A stretch of DNA of 64,000 nt from Luteolibacter sp. Y139 (lineage in GTDB: Bacteria; Verrucomicrobiota; Verrucomicrobiia; Verrucomicrobiales; Akkermansiaceae), in contig NZ_JBBUKT010000015.1 in NCBI RefSeq assembly GCF_038066715.1, positions 62,001-126,000 on the forward strand, given 5' to 3'. Each line of letters starts with the position of its first letter. Within the stretch, counting starts at the first letter, position 1. The notes beneath the pieces were generated by a model. It saw nothing but the letters and a program-made list of their open reading frames with translations, was not told where the DNA came from and did no database searches. Below are positions 17,001 through 24,915 of the stretch, piece after piece. Made by a program: the position numbers and the translations under genes.

Positions 17001-17591
17001 TTCGTCCAGCGCCACCCAAGCGATCGAACCGGCGTCCGGCGTGCCCTTCTGGCCGACGCTGACGATGGGTGCCTTCACCTGGCGGTCCGTGGAACCCGAG
17101 CCAAGGCTGCCTTCACCCACCATTGTTTCCATGGGCGAGGCGCTGCCCGGCATTTCCGAAGGATCGACGTTCGAAGGGAAGCTCGGGGCCGACGTCATGT
17201 AGCCGGCGAAATGGTTCTTCTTTTCCGACTTGTAGTCGCCAGAGCCATCACTCGGCGGACGCCACGACTTCCAAACGCCGGCGACTCCCTGAGGATTGGT
17301 GGCCGAGACGAGATTCGCCGGGGCGGAGATCCGTTGGTCGGGGCCGGCAGCCTTTTGCAGCTGGCCGAGCGCCAGCATTAGCGCGAGCCGCGCATTGCCC
17401 TTGGCAGTCTGCATGGCCTCCGTGTGGGCGGAGGCCCGCATCGAGACCGATGACAGGGTTAGAAGGCCCACGGCGAGCACCGTGATCAGGACCATCAGGG
17501 ATAAAGAGACGATAAGAGCAAAGCCCTGCTGTCGCCTGAAGCGATGCTTTGCACTGAATGGCTTTTTTTCGTCAAAAGAAGTGGGTTTCAT
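14079..17591 (-). CDS. Verru_Chthon cassette protein A
   Basis: Very large exported protein (1170 aa) of the Verru_Chthon_A family, known only from Verrucomicrobia. Residues about 19-45 (QQGFALIVSLSLMVLITVLA) are a type-IV-pilin/PilX-like N-terminal helix. It is followed by GNARLALMLALGQLQ, a conserved family segment, and a long beta-rich body ending EVRERGPFLSMSDFVNRRLASG...RAWCEATVQRFPEYVD. Family members normally sit with pilin-like cassette proteins B, C and D; none is found here, only one small exported partner. The ATG at 17591 gives MKPTSFDEKK; the frame continues upstream into AT-rich DNA that looks non-coding. Function unproven, probably a pseudopilin-type surface or secretion assembly. 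Confidence 0.85.
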   Translation of the reverse strand: MKPTSFDEKKPFSAKHRFRRQQGFALIVSLSLMVLITVLAVGLLTLSSVSMRASAHTEAMQTAKGNARLALMLALGQLQKAAGPDQRISAPANLVSATNPQGVAGVWKSWRPPSDGSGDYKSEKKNHFAGYMTSAPSFPSNVDPSEMPGSASPMETMVGEGSLGSGSTDRQVKAPIVSVGQKGTPDAGSIAWVALDEGVKGRIDLLPDKDTSTTGLGKNIMRVGSSPRNKAGKNKGLENLNGEAATLNETLPKLVSVDEVNLMSSDKETFGRYFHDFSVTSNSVQADVANGGLKTDLSVLFDNATLPTDYASKRVYSSTTAPFGGSTAADPLWGIYQHYYRLYQRTTANDNPKDGLKSYVSSRYRLATVSDRTLRDNRYEPNMATLTESVIMPTIAKVDIVFSMMTRDVHGGRADGLRAAGYPKMLHLMYLPVITLHNPYNVPLRFTQLELEFEDLPMGFQFFVGGQPATSNIQAFNQLYVNKENGSTKKIFKLLLTGDLTANREVVMGAGETRIFGKPFPPDWTWANESAGTGADGTMMFDWRNDKTQMGNRIMPGMITGPNDGIGYDVDWLAATNRQPWLTARTGEGIIPLKDGEQVSVKYAPKAQASTPTNKFSVTMRLTPGNTTNNYSTTQVFFKDEARLKAILEEGTSPRFPLPRTFPETYPRTGDLPQTSLSLYEPNTQPIKKYTHARPFAIFSLSGKTTRDSFTKSRPVADTGLTFQMATCDFTTSASQGSSPLEFVLTPFPSSLGFQTDGVKGYFFGGHDTNNGSTSASIYEIPQAPWQSIAQMRHANAASLGAAPYFTYSVGESRAHPAIPVASVKFAPDTSRIMLDHSWLANDALWDRYWFSTLATLQGTAFTGSDAQTQTALSSAFFNGEKNLPNPRNQPYLTAGTAAKDAATDAIAERNGARTAAYIMTKGGFNVNSVSKAAWISVLSALSDSSIPLASGALEKTADDVPMLRMRRPVGGLKEGREIKNQLWNSYRKLSTAEIDALAEQIVIEVRERGPFLSMSDFVNRRLASGDLGQKGALQAAIDHARFNQIMEANATVIGANDVANYGWKNAAAVIGTNTGAGAPGEISQGDLLSAIGSFTTVRSDTFRIRAFGDARDKDGQVLARAWCEATVQRFPEYVDQTDKPELVATTQANKSFGRRFSVVAFRWLHPDEV

Positions 17592-17786
17592 GACGTTCGA
17601 TAGTGAATAATTGCTGCGGCACCTGATTTTGTAAATACAAAACGTGTAACCTACCCCAATGGGGGAGTGCCGGCTTGGGTTTCCGCACAATCCGAAATGT
17701 CGTCGGAATGCCCCTAGATGACAAAAAAGTGAAAGATTGCCACGCCGCTGGCGGCTTACCCTGTTAACCCGCTCCGGACCGCTTGA

Positions 17787-18575
17787 TTACCAGCGGCCGA
17801 TGACTGCGGCGGGGACCACGACGGTCATTTCGCCCGCCCGGACATCCTTTTTGGCGATGTTTGCGGTGGGCACGAGCGCTTCCAAGCAGGGGGCGGGCTG
17901 TCCGGCTGCGGCTAGCACGGGGACGGCTGGCAGTCGGAACTCGCCTTGGCCGCGCTTTCCTCCCCATGGATCGAGGTAGGCAAAGCCGAAACTCATCTCA
18001 TCGTTCCCCAGCTTCCGTGGAACGGCTGTGACCGTCACGAAGTGGCCCTGCAGCGGGATCCATTTTCCGCCGCGGAGGGCGAAGCGGCGGAGGCTGAGGA
18101 GCGGGGGGATGCCTTTGGAAAGGGACTTTTCCAAGCGCTGGTGGGTGCGGCGGAGCAAGGCCGCCTGCGTTTCGCCGCGGCGTGTGAAAAGATCCTCGTG
18201 GATGACTGCGGGCAGGTAGAGAGGCCGCGTCATTTCATTGGTCGCGGCGACGAGGTCCTCGACATTGATCCCGGCGTTGGTCCAACGCTTGCGGCCCTTC
18301 AGGGTTTCCGAGGGAAGCAGGCCATGGAGGCGTATCCACTGGCCCAGTTGCTCGCGGTCGGTGGTGCCTGTTAGAGACGAGGCAGCGCGTTGCCAGGCGT
18401 CATTGCCGGAGCGGAAGGAGGATAGCAATGCAGCCGGTCCGCAGGCGTTGCCGGAGATGGCGAGCTGGTTGACCGGGGTGGCGTCCGACTTGGGGGCTTC
18501 CCGCATTTCGCCTGCATGGCAGCAAGCGATCAGGGCGAAGAAAGCGACCTCAATTCGTCGGCGGAACGTAAACAT
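17787..18575 (-). CDS. exported papain-fold protein, peptidase C39-like
   Basis: Protein of 262 aa with an N-terminal signal (VAFFALIACCHA). The mature part carries a papain-like triad: Cys45 in SGNACGPAALLSSFRSG, His178 in PLQGHFVTVTAV and Asp202 in AYLDPWGG. This is the arrangement of the C39/C39-like superfamily. No glycine-glycine leader substrate is nearby. Its start lies 26 bases inside the subtilase gene in another frame, so the two are translationally coupled, with the subtilase first. It may process the same envelope substrates or regulate the partner protease; both roles are inference. Confidence 0.75.
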   Translation of the reverse strand: MFTFRRRIEVAFFALIACCHAGEMREAPKSDATPVNQLAISGNACGPAALLSSFRSGNDAWQRAASSLTGTTDREQLGQWIRLHGLLPSETLKGRKRWTNAGINVEDLVAATNEMTRPLYLPAVIHEDLFTRRGETQAALLRRTHQRLEKSLSKGIPPLLSLRRFALRGGKWIPLQGHFVTVTAVPRKLGNDEMSFGFAYLDPWGGKRGQGEFRLPAVPVLAAAGQPAPCLEALVPTANIAKKDVRAGEMTVVVPAAVIGRW

Positions 18576-20109
18576 CGGACCGCTTGTTGTTAGACGGTTT
18601 CACGTCGCTGGTGCTACTCGAAACGCCTGAAACAATCGTCGCGCCACCGTTCGCCAAGCTGAGTGGCAGGGTGAAGGTCTTGATGTCGCCTGCCGGGAGA
18701 GTGGTGATGATGTAACTGGAGGTGGAACCGTTGACGGTCACTTGCACGGGAGCATTGACCATGGTGGCGGTGCCGCGGTTTTCCACAGTCACTTGGAGCA
18801 CTGGCTGGCCATTGGCACCGGTGGTCACGTAGTTTGATGCGATGGCTGCATCGGTGACTCCGCCCTGGCCCGAGCGGAAGATGCGGCCGACGTCCACGGT
18901 GCCGCCGCCGTAGTAGTCGTCGTCACCCGGTGCGCCGGACTCGTCCAGGTTGTCGACCACCATCTTGTAGGCCTTCTGGGCCGTGAGGCGGGTGCTGCCG
19001 GAGGACATGGTCGCTGCCAGCACGCCGACGCCGATGGGTGAACTCGCGGAGGTGCCGGTGAAGTAGATGTTTTGATCGCCAGTCCACGCGGTGACGAGGT
19101 CCAGTCCCGGAGCGCTCATGGTAACCGAACCGGTATTGGAGAAATTCAGGTGATTGCCTGCGGCATCGACCGCACCGACACCGACGACGCCCGGATAGGC
19201 GGCGGGGAAGGCGACCTGGTCGTAGCCTTCGTTTCCGGTGGAGGCGTAGATGATCACGCCGGCCTTCTGGGCAGCTTCCACGGCTTGGCGAAGCAGGGTG
19301 GAATTGCCGTAGGAGCCCATCGAAATGTTGATGACGTCCACGCCGGAATCGACGGCGGCGAGAATGCCTTGGGCGAGCAGGAAGCTGTTGGAGGTGCCCT
19401 CGTCATTGGCGACGCGCCACGAGAGCAGCTCCGTCGACGGGGCGATCTGCCGGATCAGGTCGGCGACTGCGGTGCCGTGGCCGTTCCAGTCCGCGGCGTT
19501 GGCCGGCGGATCGACGAGGTAATAATTCTTCGCTCCGGCCAAGGTGGAGCCGGTGTCGAGGATGCCGACCTTCACGCCGGTACCGTAGGCCGAATTGTCG
19601 CCACTGATGCCCAGCCACGCGAGCAACTGGTTGCCGAAGCCGATGGCGCCGTCTTGCACGCCGTCCGTCCGCGGGGTGGGGAGGGTGACCGGGTAGATGT
19701 AGCCGCTTTCCTCACTGCCATCGAGCAGCGCCGCTAATTGATCTTGAGAAAGAAAGCCGACGTGGAGGGCATTGAGCTTGTCGATCTGCCCGAGGATCGA
19801 GATACCCTTGCCCTGGGCTGCCTTGAGGAAGCGCTCCATGGCTTCGCGGCTGGAGAAGACCAGCGACCGCTGGTTTTGCATGGCTCCGGCCTTCGCGGCA
19901 TCCTCGTCGCGCTTCCAGCCCTCGGGGCGCTTGGCGGGTTTGCTCTCCTTCGCGGGCGGATCGTAGAGGACTGTGGGCTTCGGAGCGGTGGTCGCGGCGA
20001 CCGGTTTTTGGGCACTGGCCGGGTTCGCGGCGTGGGTGATCCACCAGCCGGCGACGCCCGCTGCCAGGATCGCCGCAGCTAGAACCGCCTCTCGTCCGCC
20101 TTTTCTCAT
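18550..20109 (-). CDS. exported subtilisin-family serine protease
   Basis: S8 peptidase of about 519 aa with an N-terminal signal or anchor (REAVLAAAILAAGVAGWWITHA). A prodomain-like stretch (about 70-140) precedes the catalytic domain, with Asp185 (VGILDTGS), His211 (NGHGTAVADL), the oxyanion region (YASTGNEG) and Ser354 (FTGTSASSP). All triad residues are intact. The C-terminal 100 residues (VTVENRGTATMVNAPVQVTV) look like a CARDB-type beta-sandwich, a common adhesion module. I use the ATG at 20109, just before the basic/hydrophobic signal; the frame is open to 20178. The downstream C39-like gene overlaps its 3' end. Confidence 0.88.
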   Translation of the reverse strand: MRKGGREAVLAAAILAAGVAGWWITHAANPASAQKPVAATTAPKPTVLYDPPAKESKPAKRPEGWKRDEDAAKAGAMQNQRSLVFSSREAMERFLKAAQGKGISILGQIDKLNALHVGFLSQDQLAALLDGSEESGYIYPVTLPTPRTDGVQDGAIGFGNQLLAWLGISGDNSAYGTGVKVGILDTGSTLAGAKNYYLVDPPANAADWNGHGTAVADLIRQIAPSTELLSWRVANDEGTSNSFLLAQGILAAVDSGVDVINISMGSYGNSTLLRQAVEAAQKAGVIIYASTGNEGYDQVAFPAAYPGVVGVGAVDAAGNHLNFSNTGSVTMSAPGLDLVTAWTGDQNIYFTGTSASSPIGVGVLAATMSSGSTRLTAQKAYKMVVDNLDESGAPGDDDYYGGGTVDVGRIFRSGQGGVTDAAIASNYVTTGANGQPVLQVTVENRGTATMVNAPVQVTVNGSTSSYIITTLPAGDIKTFTLPLSLANGGATIVSGVSSSTSDVKPSNNKRSDVYVPPTN

Positions 20110-20303
20110 GCCTTCCGGTAACCCCGATCTGTCTCCGGGGGTAGCGCGAAATTTCGAGATTCTCCGGCGGGGCATCACATTTTAAATCGTCGCCCAGCCC
20201 CCATTTTATCACCCGGTCGGTCAGAAATTCGCCCCCCCGCGCATACAATTCCGGGAATCCGGCTTGCCCAACCGCCCCCCCTCCCGGCAAGCAGGGGGCG
20301 CAC

Positions 20304-21773
20304 ATGCGTGATTTGTCGGCTCAGCCTGCCTGGCAGGAAGAGGATCTGGGAATGCCCCTCCCTGATTCGCCTCATGCCGTGTCGGTGTGTCTGCCGACAT
20401 GGAAATCCGTGATCGGATACGAGGAGGGCCGCGACAAGGTGGTCCGCAAGATGCGCATGGGCTACCCGCGCTTTTTCCGCCATCCGCTGGTAAAACGCCT
20501 GACCGCGATGGCCGCGGAGGAAATCGCCGAGGACGGGGAAGAGGCGTTCGTTTTCCCCAACAAGGTCGCTGCCCAGCGGGCGCTGCGGTGGATCGAGCGC
20601 CGCACCGAAATGGCGGTCCGCTCGGAAAGCTTCAACGGGATGCACGTGCTGGCCGTGCCGGCGAAGGCGCGCCAGGCGGCAGTCGATTACCAGCGCTTCA
20701 CCGGTGAACTGGTCAGCAGCCGGCAGGCCGAGGACTTCCTGGAAGGCAAGGTGCGTGAGGGCGACAAGTCGCACCTGCTCCAGCGCCGCCTGGGCAAGCT
20801 GCTCGCGATCGAGCCGGACCACGTTTTCATTTTCAACAGCGGGATGGCGTCCATCACCGCGGTGCTGCGCGCGCTGCCGGGGGTGAAGGAGGGCAAGAAG
20901 ACGCTGCAGATCGAGTTTCCCTACGTCGATGCCCTGAAGGTGCAGGAGCAGTTCGGCAATGGCGTGGTCTTCCTGAACCAAGCGATCGGTGAGTCCTTCG
21001 ATGAAGCGCTGCGCCGGATTCGCGCGGGCGAGTTCGCGGGTGTTTTCACCGAATGCCCCAGCAATCCGCTGCTGCGGACGATCGATGTCCAGCGGGTCGC
21101 TGCGGCTTGTGCTGAAGGCGGGGTGCCGTTCGTCATCGATGACTCGGCAGTCGGGCCGTCGAATGTGGCTGCGTTGCGTTATGCGGACGTCGTTACCACC
21201 AGCCTGACCAAGTGGCTGTCCGGTGTGGGCGATGTTATGGCCGGCATGGCCTCGGTTCGTCCGGACTCCGACCATGCTGGAATCCTGCTGGCGGCGCTTG
21301 CCGAGGAAAGTGCGCGCAGCACGCCGCTCTACATCGGCGATGCCGAGGTGCTGCTCTCCAATCTCAAGGGCTTCCCGGCCCGAATGGCTGCCCACAACGC
21401 CAACGGTCTGGCGATTGCCGAGATGCTCGCCAATCATCCGGGCGTTGCGGAGGTCTGGCATCCCTCGCTGACCACGCGCGAGGACTACGACAAGATCCGC
21501 GCGCCGCGTGGTGGCTACGGACCGCTGCTGTCCTTCGTGCTGAAGAATCCGAAGAAGGCACCGAAGGTGTTCGATGCCCTGCAGGTTTCCAAGGGGCCGA
21601 GCTTTGGCACCCCGTTCACCTTGGCGTGCCCCTACACAATGCTTGCCCACTACACGGAGCTGGATTGGGCGGAGGCGTGTGGCGTGCCATCACACCTCAT
21701 TCGCGTTTCGTGCGGAGCGGAGGAAACGTCAGGCTTGCTGAATCACTTTGCTACGGCTTTGGAGCAGGCATGA
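20304..21773 (+). CDS. cystathionine gamma-synthase-type PLP enzyme (fungal-type)
   Basis: Fold-type I PLP enzyme (489 aa) of the Cys/Met metabolism family, expected to make cystathionine from an activated homoserine and cysteine for methionine synthesis. PLP-binding features are SGMASITAVLRALPG (about 179-193), FVIDDSAVG (Asp280) and the Schiff-base lysine in TTSLTKWLSG (K303). Unlike bacterial MetB (about 390 aa), it has about 100 extra N-terminal residues, including AVSVCLPTWKSVIGYEEG and MGYPRFFRHPLV. I recognise these from the fungal-type enzymes (yeast Str2, Neurospora Met-7). Within the family, gamma-lyase or sulfhydrylase activity cannot be excluded. It stands divergent from the protease pair. 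Confidence 0.8.
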   Translation: MRDLSAQPAWQEEDLGMPLPDSPHAVSVCLPTWKSVIGYEEGRDKVVRKMRMGYPRFFRHPLVKRLTAMAAEEIAEDGEEAFVFPNKVAAQRALRWIERRTEMAVRSESFNGMHVLAVPAKARQAAVDYQRFTGELVSSRQAEDFLEGKVREGDKSHLLQRRLGKLLAIEPDHVFIFNSGMASITAVLRALPGVKEGKKTLQIEFPYVDALKVQEQFGNGVVFLNQAIGESFDEALRRIRAGEFAGVFTECPSNPLLRTIDVQRVAAACAEGGVPFVIDDSAVGPSNVAALRYADVVTTSLTKWLSGVGDVMAGMASVRPDSDHAGILLAALAEESARSTPLYIGDAEVLLSNLKGFPARMAAHNANGLAIAEMLANHPGVAEVWHPSLTTREDYDKIRAPRGGYGPLLSFVLKNPKKAPKVFDALQVSKGPSFGTPFTLACPYTMLAHYTELDWAEACGVPSHLIRVSCGAEETSGLLNHFATALEQA

Positions 21774-21894
21774 CGTAGATTTGACGGCTTTATAAAGGTT
21801 TTTTGGTCACTTGATTTACGAAAAAGTGATCTAAGGTGCTACCTTAGTAAATCTCCTTGCCTACCTCTACTAAACCCTTTGAATCGCGTCATTC
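21774..21894 (+). promoter_or_regulatory. AT-rich leader with inverted repeats
   Basis: Unusually AT-rich for this region. It contains CTAAGGT-GCT-ACCTTAG, a perfect 7-bp inverted repeat at about 21832-21848, and CACTTGATTTACGAAAAAGTG (short stem CACTT/AAGTG) just before it. A TTGACG at 21781 could be a -35 box. This looks like an operator or attenuator for the 97-aa gene that follows. Confidence 0.4.
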
Positions 21895-22188
21895 GTGTCC
21901 GGAAAAGCAGCTTCTGCTCAAGAAGCGGCCTTTCTTGAACCCCAGCCCAAGACACCGAAACGCATGAAAAGGAAGCCCAAGCTCGCGCTGCGCGTGAATC
22001 AGGAAAACCCGAATCATCACCTTTGGAACAATCGCGGGGTCTGGTGGTGTCACCTGACCGTTCACAAGCCGGATGCGACCGCCGAGCGCCTGCGCTTTTC
22101 CCTGAAGACCCGCGATGTCGACCAGGCCCGTGAGCGCCGCGACCGCATTTTCCGCCAGATCGCGGAGCACTACGAAATCGCCGCTTGA
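21895..22188 (+). CDS. orphan integrase-arm-like DNA-binding protein, 97 aa
   Basis: Small basic protein with a GTG start. The core (HHLWNNRGVWWCHLTVHKPD, then RLRFSLKTRDVDQARERRDRIF) has the spacing of the N-terminal arm/core-binding region of tyrosine recombinases: a 'G.WW..' strand, then 'SLKTRD...A..RRD'. There is no catalytic domain here or nearby, and the frame closes with its own stop and terminator. It could be a stand-alone DNA-binding protein or the remnant of an integrase. It has its own AT-rich leader with inverted repeats upstream. Confidence 0.6.
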   Translation: MSGKAASAQEAAFLEPQPKTPKRMKRKPKLALRVNQENPNHHLWNNRGVWWCHLTVHKPDATAERLRFSLKTRDVDQARERRDRIFRQIAEHYEIAA

Positions 22189-22227
22189 GCGATTTTCTCC
22201 CGGCCTAACGGCCGTGTGACTGAAGAC

Positions 22228-22264
22228 GGGGTTGTCAGGCCGTTCGCGGCGGGCAACCCTTTTT
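22228..22264 (+). terminator. intrinsic terminator after the 97-aa gene
   Basis: GGGTTG ... CAACCC stem with an imperfect GC-rich middle, followed by TTTTT. It abuts the start codon of the NIPSNAP gene at 22266, so that gene's ribosome site lies within the terminator. Confidence 0.75.
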
Positions 22265-22265
22265 C

Positions 22266-23030
22266 ATGCTCAAATCCCTAGTAGCAGGAATCCTCGCCAT
22301 GGTGTCCCTCGCAGTGGCTGAAGAAAAACCCAAAGACACGCGGCTGTTCGAACTTCGCACCTATCACGCGGAGCCGGGCAAGCTGGATGCGCTGCTGACG
22401 CGCTTCCGCGATCACACCTGCAAGCTCTTCGAAAAGCACGGCATGACCAATGTCGGCTACTGGGTGCCAGCGGAGAACAAGGACAACCTGCTCGTTTACC
22501 TGCTGGCCTATCCGGATCGCGCCGCGCGTGATGCAGCGTGGAAGGGCTTCCTCGGCGACGAGGATTGGAAGAAGGCCGCGGCGGCTTCCGAAGTGAATGG
22601 CAAGCTGGTGGGCAAGGTCGATGAACTCTACCTGAACGCGACCGACTTCTCGCCGGGCTTCCCCGAGTCCGCCTCGCCGGATCGTTTGTTCGAGCTGCGC
22701 ACCTATACGTGCAATCCAGGCAAGCTGCCGAACCTTCACAAGCGCTTCGCGGAGCACACGATCGAGCTCTTCAAGAAGCATGGCATCACCAATGGCGCCT
22801 ACTTCAAGATGGTGGCTGGCCAACCTGCTGCGGACGATACGCTGGTCTATTTCCTGGTGCACAAGGACGCCGCTACCGCCGAGAAATCGTGGCTCGATTT
22901 CCGTGCAGATCCGATCTGGGTGGCTGCGAAGAAGGCTTCCGAGGATGCTGCCGGCGGATCGCTGACCGTGCTGCCCGACGGGGTGAAGTCGGTTTTCCTC
23001 AAGCCGGTGGATTTCTCGCCGCTCAAGTGA
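22266..23030 (+). CDS. exported double-NIPSNAP protein
   Basis: Protein of 254 aa with a signal peptide (MLKSLVAGILAMVSLAVA) and two tandem NIPSNAP domains. Each begins RLFELRTY.(A/C)(E/N)PGKL and contains F..H(T).(K/E)LF(E/K)KHG(M/I)TN. These ferredoxin-like alpha/beta barrels are frequent as exported proteins in Verrucomicrobia and Planctomycetes; the biochemical role is unknown. The domains occupy about residues 26-125 and 139-250. There is no normal ribosome site because the start lies directly behind the upstream terminator. Confidence 0.88.
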   Translation: MLKSLVAGILAMVSLAVAEEKPKDTRLFELRTYHAEPGKLDALLTRFRDHTCKLFEKHGMTNVGYWVPAENKDNLLVYLLAYPDRAARDAAWKGFLGDEDWKKAAAASEVNGKLVGKVDELYLNATDFSPGFPESASPDRLFELRTYTCNPGKLPNLHKRFAEHTIELFKKHGITNGAYFKMVAGQPAADDTLVYFLVHKDAATAEKSWLDFRADPIWVAAKKASEDAAGGSLTVLPDGVKSVFLKPVDFSPLK

Positions 23031-23097
23031 CGCGTGTCCTTTGTCCTTGCGTGCGGGGGGCGCATCGGGAGAATCCCGCCCCCTTCCGCGGGACACC

Positions 23098-24069
23098 ATG
23101 AACGCGAGCTACCAAGACATCGGCGAGGTTTTTGCGAAGCACGACTCGTTCGTGATCCTCAGCCATGTGCGCCCGGATGGCGATGCCATCGGCTCGCAGC
23201 TCGCGCTCGGACTCGCGCTGGAAGCGGCGGGGAAGAAGGTGCGTCTGATCAATGAGGACGGCCTTCCCGACAACCTCGTGTTCCTTCCCGAGTCGCAGCG
23301 GATCGAGTTGCCGCCAGCCGAGCCGCTCGATGTGGAAGTGGCGATCGCGCTCGACACCGCGACCAAGCCCCGGCTCGGCGACAATGCGCTGCATGCGGCC
23401 TCGAAGGCGAAGCTGTGGGTGAACATCGACCACCACAAGTCGAACCCGGCTTATGGCGATGTGAATCACATCGACTCGAGTAGCCCGGCCACGGGGCAGA
23501 TCCTTTACAAGCTGATCACGGCGCTGAACCTGCCGCTGCCGGATGCATCGCGGGATGCGATCTACGTGGCCGTTTCGACTGATACGGGTTCGTTCCAGTA
23601 TCCGTCGACGACCGAGGACACCTACCTGATGGCGGCCGACTTGATCCGCCGCGGGCTGGATGTGGGACGCATCAATTCGCTGACCTACGACCATAGCCCG
23701 TATCGCCGCGTGGAGCTGATGCGTGCGCTGCTCAATACGCTGGAGCTCACCGGTGAAGGCCGCGTCGCGTATTGGGACCTGACGAAGGACACCGGGGAAA
23801 AGCTGGGCCTGAAGCCGGAAGACAGCGAGGGGATGATCGACATTATCCGCGGCATCGATGGCGTGATCGTGGCGGTTTTCTTTGAGGAGTTGCCGGACGG
23901 GAAGATCCGCGTCTCGATGCGTTCCAAGGACCCACGAGTGGATGCCTGCAATGTCTGCATGGAGTTCGGCGGTGGTGGTCACGCGCTTGCTGCCGGTATC
24001 CGCATGGCGGGTCCACTTGCCGCTGCGAAGGAACGTGTGCTGGAAGCTGTGAAGCGGGCATTGCCCTGA
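23098..24069 (+). CDS. nrnA: DHH-family phosphoesterase, NrnA-like
   Basis: Bifunctional oligoribonuclease / PAP-phosphatase type enzyme (323 aa) that degrades the shortest RNA fragments. The N-terminal DHH domain shows SHVRPDGDAIGSQ, ALDTATKPRLGD and the name motif NIDHHKSNP; STDTGSFQYP is also conserved. The C-terminal DHHA1 domain ends in the substrate-binding GGGGHALAAG. The ATG at 23098 fits the family start; the longer open frame is not conserved in type. truB follows after 18 bases, a widespread pairing normally found with nusA-infB-rbfA, which are absent here. Confidence 0.92.
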   Translation: MNASYQDIGEVFAKHDSFVILSHVRPDGDAIGSQLALGLALEAAGKKVRLINEDGLPDNLVFLPESQRIELPPAEPLDVEVAIALDTATKPRLGDNALHAASKAKLWVNIDHHKSNPAYGDVNHIDSSSPATGQILYKLITALNLPLPDASRDAIYVAVSTDTGSFQYPSTTEDTYLMAADLIRRGLDVGRINSLTYDHSPYRRVELMRALLNTLELTGEGRVAYWDLTKDTGEKLGLKPEDSEGMIDIIRGIDGVIVAVFFEELPDGKIRVSMRSKDPRVDACNVCMEFGGGGHALAAGIRMAGPLAAAKERVLEAVKRALP

Positions 24070-24087
24070 TAGTCTGACTGAAGTTTT

Positions 24088-24822
24088 ATGAATCGACCGA
24101 ATCCCGGCCCGATGGTGCCCAGCGGCGTGCTGCTGGTGGACAAGGCCCCCGACATGACCTCGCATGACGTGGTTGCGATTGCCCGCCGTTCGCTGGGCAC
24201 GAAGAAGATCGGCCACTGCGGCACCCTCGATCCGATGGCTACCGGCCTGCTGATGCTGGTGGTGGAGCGTGCGACCAAGATCCAGGACCTGCTGATGAGC
24301 GAGGACAAGGAGTATCAAGGAACGCTCACGCTCGGCAAGGTGACCTCCTCCCAGGATCGCCAGGGCGAGGTGACGGAGGAGAAGGAAGTGCCGGCTTTCA
24401 CGGCGGCGCAGGTCGACGCGGCCTTCGGTGAGTTCACGGGTGCCTTCGAGCAGATCCCGCCGATGGTGTCCGCGATCAAGAAGGACGGCGTGCCGCTCTA
24501 CAAATTGGCGCGCAAGGGGCAGGAAGTGGAGCGCGCTCCGCGGCCGGTGACGGTGTCGAAGTACGAGATCTCTCGTATCGAGCTGCCGGAAGTGGATTTC
24601 ACGGTGAACTGCTCGAAGGGATTCTACGTGCGGACTTACGCGCATGACATCGGTGGCAAGCTCGGCTGCGGTGCGCACTTGAGTGCGCTGCGCCGGACCC
24701 GCTCGGGACGCTTCACGCTGGAGCGCGCGATCACCGTGGATCAGCTCAAGACGATGCCGCGTGAGGAGCTGTGGAAGACTCTGGTGAGTCTTGCGGAGAT
24801 TTCGTTGATGCGGGGAGCGTAA
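24088..24822 (+). CDS. truB: tRNA pseudouridine(55) synthase TruB
   Basis: Converts U55 to pseudouridine in the T-loop of tRNAs. The protein (244 aa) contains GVLLVDKAPDMTSHDVV, the catalytic motif GHCGTLDPMATGLL with nucleophile Asp48, YQGTLTLG, and the RNA-contact segment FEQIPPMVSAIKKDGVPLYKLARKG split over two strands. The C-terminal PUA extension of E. coli TruB is largely missing, as in many short bacterial TruBs. It is co-transcribed with nrnA. No Shine-Dalgarno sequence is visible. Confidence 0.95.
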   Translation: MNRPNPGPMVPSGVLLVDKAPDMTSHDVVAIARRSLGTKKIGHCGTLDPMATGLLMLVVERATKIQDLLMSEDKEYQGTLTLGKVTSSQDRQGEVTEEKEVPAFTAAQVDAAFGEFTGAFEQIPPMVSAIKKDGVPLYKLARKGQEVERAPRPVTVSKYEISRIELPEVDFTVNCSKGFYVRTYAHDIGGKLGCGAHLSALRRTRSGRFTLERAITVDQLKTMPREELWKTLVSLAEISLMRGA

Positions 24823-24915
24823 GCTTTCTTAATGTGGGCGCGGTGTCACGAACGCGCCTACGGAGGGTGGATCGGAGTCGCCATGGCGAAGGGGAGTCGT
24901 TAGGCTCGCTTCGCC

